NCBI RefSeq assembly: GCF_964340395.1
Contig: NC_135552.1
Coordinates: 19,345,681 to 19,409,680, forward strand
Direction of reading: 5' to 3'
DNA length: 64,000 bases
DNA from: Glandiceps talaboti
Lineage: Eukaryota > Hemichordata > Enteropneusta > Spengelidae
Positions 62,401-64,000 of this stretch are shown piece after piece. Position numbers and translations under genes: made by a program. The notes under the pieces are model-generated. The model worked only from the letters and a program-made list of their open reading frames with translations. It did not search any database and had not been told where the DNA came from. Position 1 is the stretch's first letter; each line of letters opens with the position of its first letter.

Positions 62401-62644
62401 GTAAGCAATAGAAATAACCTAACGGTCACAATCTGTGGTAAGGATGTAGTACGCAAGAAGATAATTTCGAAAATCAATGTATGATCATCTATCTTTCGTG
62501 TCTCTCTACTCCAACATACTGTGTGCTTACAATTTCCACAAAGGATTGCAAATAGACGTTCATCTCAGAAAGTACATAATACCATGTGTATGAATGATCA
62601 TTTTTGAACTTGGATATTGTGATGTATAGTTATTCTAAACCTGA

Positions 62645-62729
62645 ACCACCACCACCACCACCACCACCACCACCACCACCACCACCACCACCACCACCAC
62701 CGCAGCAGCAGCAGCAGCAGCAACAACAA
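62645..62729. repeat. (CCA)n-(GCA)n microsatellite in GPx-B intron 1
   Basis: About 18 CAC/CCA units followed by about 7 GCA and a few ACA units. Poly-Pro/poly-Gln frames across it are artefacts. Confidence 0.96.
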
Positions 62730-63576
62730 CTATTAGTACTAAGAATTGGGAAGGAAATAGACACTGAGGTAACGGTTAGACAGTTTAGCGACGAATTGAT
62801 AACGACCATGCAATGTATTTGATGAGAACCAAGAAAAGGCGAGCAGGGAAACAAGAAAACATATTGACTATTAAGGGCATTGGCCACAAATCTGATGTAC
62901 TAACAATGAAATGTTCATAGATGATTTCTCTTATCGGAACATAATCGTACGTACATTCCTTCATTCTTACCAGTTTTCTAACCATTCCAAGAACATCACT
63001 AATAATAGAATAATCACGTAAAAGTAATTCCTACGAAATAAAAGTGCTCTGACAACGTTGTCACTAGGTGCGTAGGAAACTGCCTTTACTTATTAATATA
63101 TGCCGTATATGTATTACAGAAACACACCAGGCGCCTCAGTAAAATGTAAATTTCTTAATCTTAGTGCCTGTTACAAACTGGCATATAAGAAAAGAATTGA
63201 TGATATAGACTAAGGTGAACCAAAATAGCCTAGAGCCTTCGCCATGTCGTTAGTCGATAGATGTTTAATAGTCATAATCCACCAGCGCGAGTGACCTAGG
63301 CTTCTTCCAAAGGGCATTTGGCAGTTATCCTGATTTGTTTACATGTAGTTACGTACATATAAGTTACTGCAAGTAAGCAAGTAACTTTCTTAAGTTGATA
63401 CTCTCCACCACAGACGCTGGAGAGACACATTCATGACTCCATAGTGCTTATTTCCATTCAATAAATAAATAAATAAATGATGAATATTCATATTCACTTC
63501 TTGTATATACATGTCTACTGACTTCCATCTACTGACTTCCATGAGGCGATGCGTTTTCACTGTAAGAAACTACTAC
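62730..63576. other. GPx-B intron sequence, nothing recognised
   Basis: No exon resembling GPx exon 2 (QYLELN motif) is found, nor any other feature except a short AAAT run near 63,461. Confidence 0.5.
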
Positions 63577-63817
63577 AATCTGATTAAAATCCGATGTAGA
63601 TCGATGTCGGCTAATTGTTCATTGTTATTAATCTTGCTATTTTTGCTTCAATGACAATTGACCTTAGTAATACATGTTTACATTTTCGTCTTGATGGCCG
63701 CCGTTAAGACGAAAATATATGTATCACAAATAAGAGGTCAATTGAAGCACAAATACCGAGGTTAAATAACAATGAACGATTAGCTGACATCGATCTACAT
63801 CGGATTTTAATCAGATT
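63577..63817. mobile_element. palindromic MITE-like element
   Basis: The 241-bp segment starts AATCTGATTAAAATCCGATG and ends with its reverse complement. The halves pair at roughly 85 percent around a centre near 63,695-63,712 (CGTCTT...AAGACG). It has no coding capacity. A target duplication is not clear, so the superfamily is not assigned. Confidence 0.75.
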
Positions 63818-64000
63818 ATACTGTATCCGTGAATAATGAATGAGGAATATTTTTCAAATCGGACATGATTTTAGTGATGTGAAATTATGAAATAACTCTC
63901 CAGAACCCTTACTTTACAAAAATACCTGTATTTCCTGAAGCGACATTCCCCTTTGAATGGTTAATGAGGATAGAACCTCATTACTTTGAACGACAGGTAA

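Overview
This is animal nuclear DNA. Genes are split by GT-AG introns, one protein needs selenocysteine recoding plus a 3'UTR SECIS, and AT-rich non-coding sequence and simple repeats dominate. The gene families present are an sFRP3/4-type Wnt antagonist, Integrator subunit 12 and a GPX3-type secreted glutathione peroxidase. Together with the repeat landscape they suggest a marine invertebrate bilaterian (lancelet, hemichordate or lophotrochozoan). The sequence alone does not settle which.

Layout. 1-8.8 kb: non-coding, with a diverged tandem array, a foldback-like element with 72-bp units, a mixed microsatellite block and a perfect 40-bp hairpin. 8.8-11.5 kb, minus strand: the 5' end of a secreted frizzled-related gene (signal peptide, frizzled domain, a probable 30-nt microexon); its netrin-like part must lie beyond base 1. 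A full-length palindromic hAT-type MITE with 8-bp target duplications sits in its first intron. 11.5-37.4 kb: a gene-poor stretch with many microsatellites and minisatellites and no convincing coding sequence. 37,369-46,355: a complete, apparently very young Ty3/gypsy LTR retrotransposon (553-bp LTRs that look identical, TATG target duplication, gag, and pol in the -1 frame). Right after it come a 1.4-kb GTCAA pentanucleotide satellite and a decayed LINE fragment.

49.6-54.7 kb, plus strand: a six-exon INTS12 gene (373 aa, PHD finger) whose last intron carries about 1.1 kb of a 43-bp tandem repeat. 57.0-60.8 kb, plus strand: a four-exon selenocysteine glutathione peroxidase (226 aa) with a form-2 SECIS candidate about 135 nt after the stop; its first intron holds about 116 copies of CAAC, an 8-9 copy 52-bp array and a 50-bp inverted pair. 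62.2 kb: the first exon of a second, tandem selenocysteine GPx that runs off the window. The last kilobase contains another palindromic MITE-like element.

The genes do not form one pathway: INTS12 acts in nuclear snRNA/RNA polymerase II processing, the GPx pair in extracellular peroxide detoxification, and the sFRP in extracellular Wnt antagonism. The points most worth following up are the tandem Sec-GPx pair (with a Trp-Thr in place of the catalytic Trp-Asn and a signal-peptide segment far more conserved than the mature part), the young gypsy element with a DCG protease triad, and the foldback and palindromic elements.
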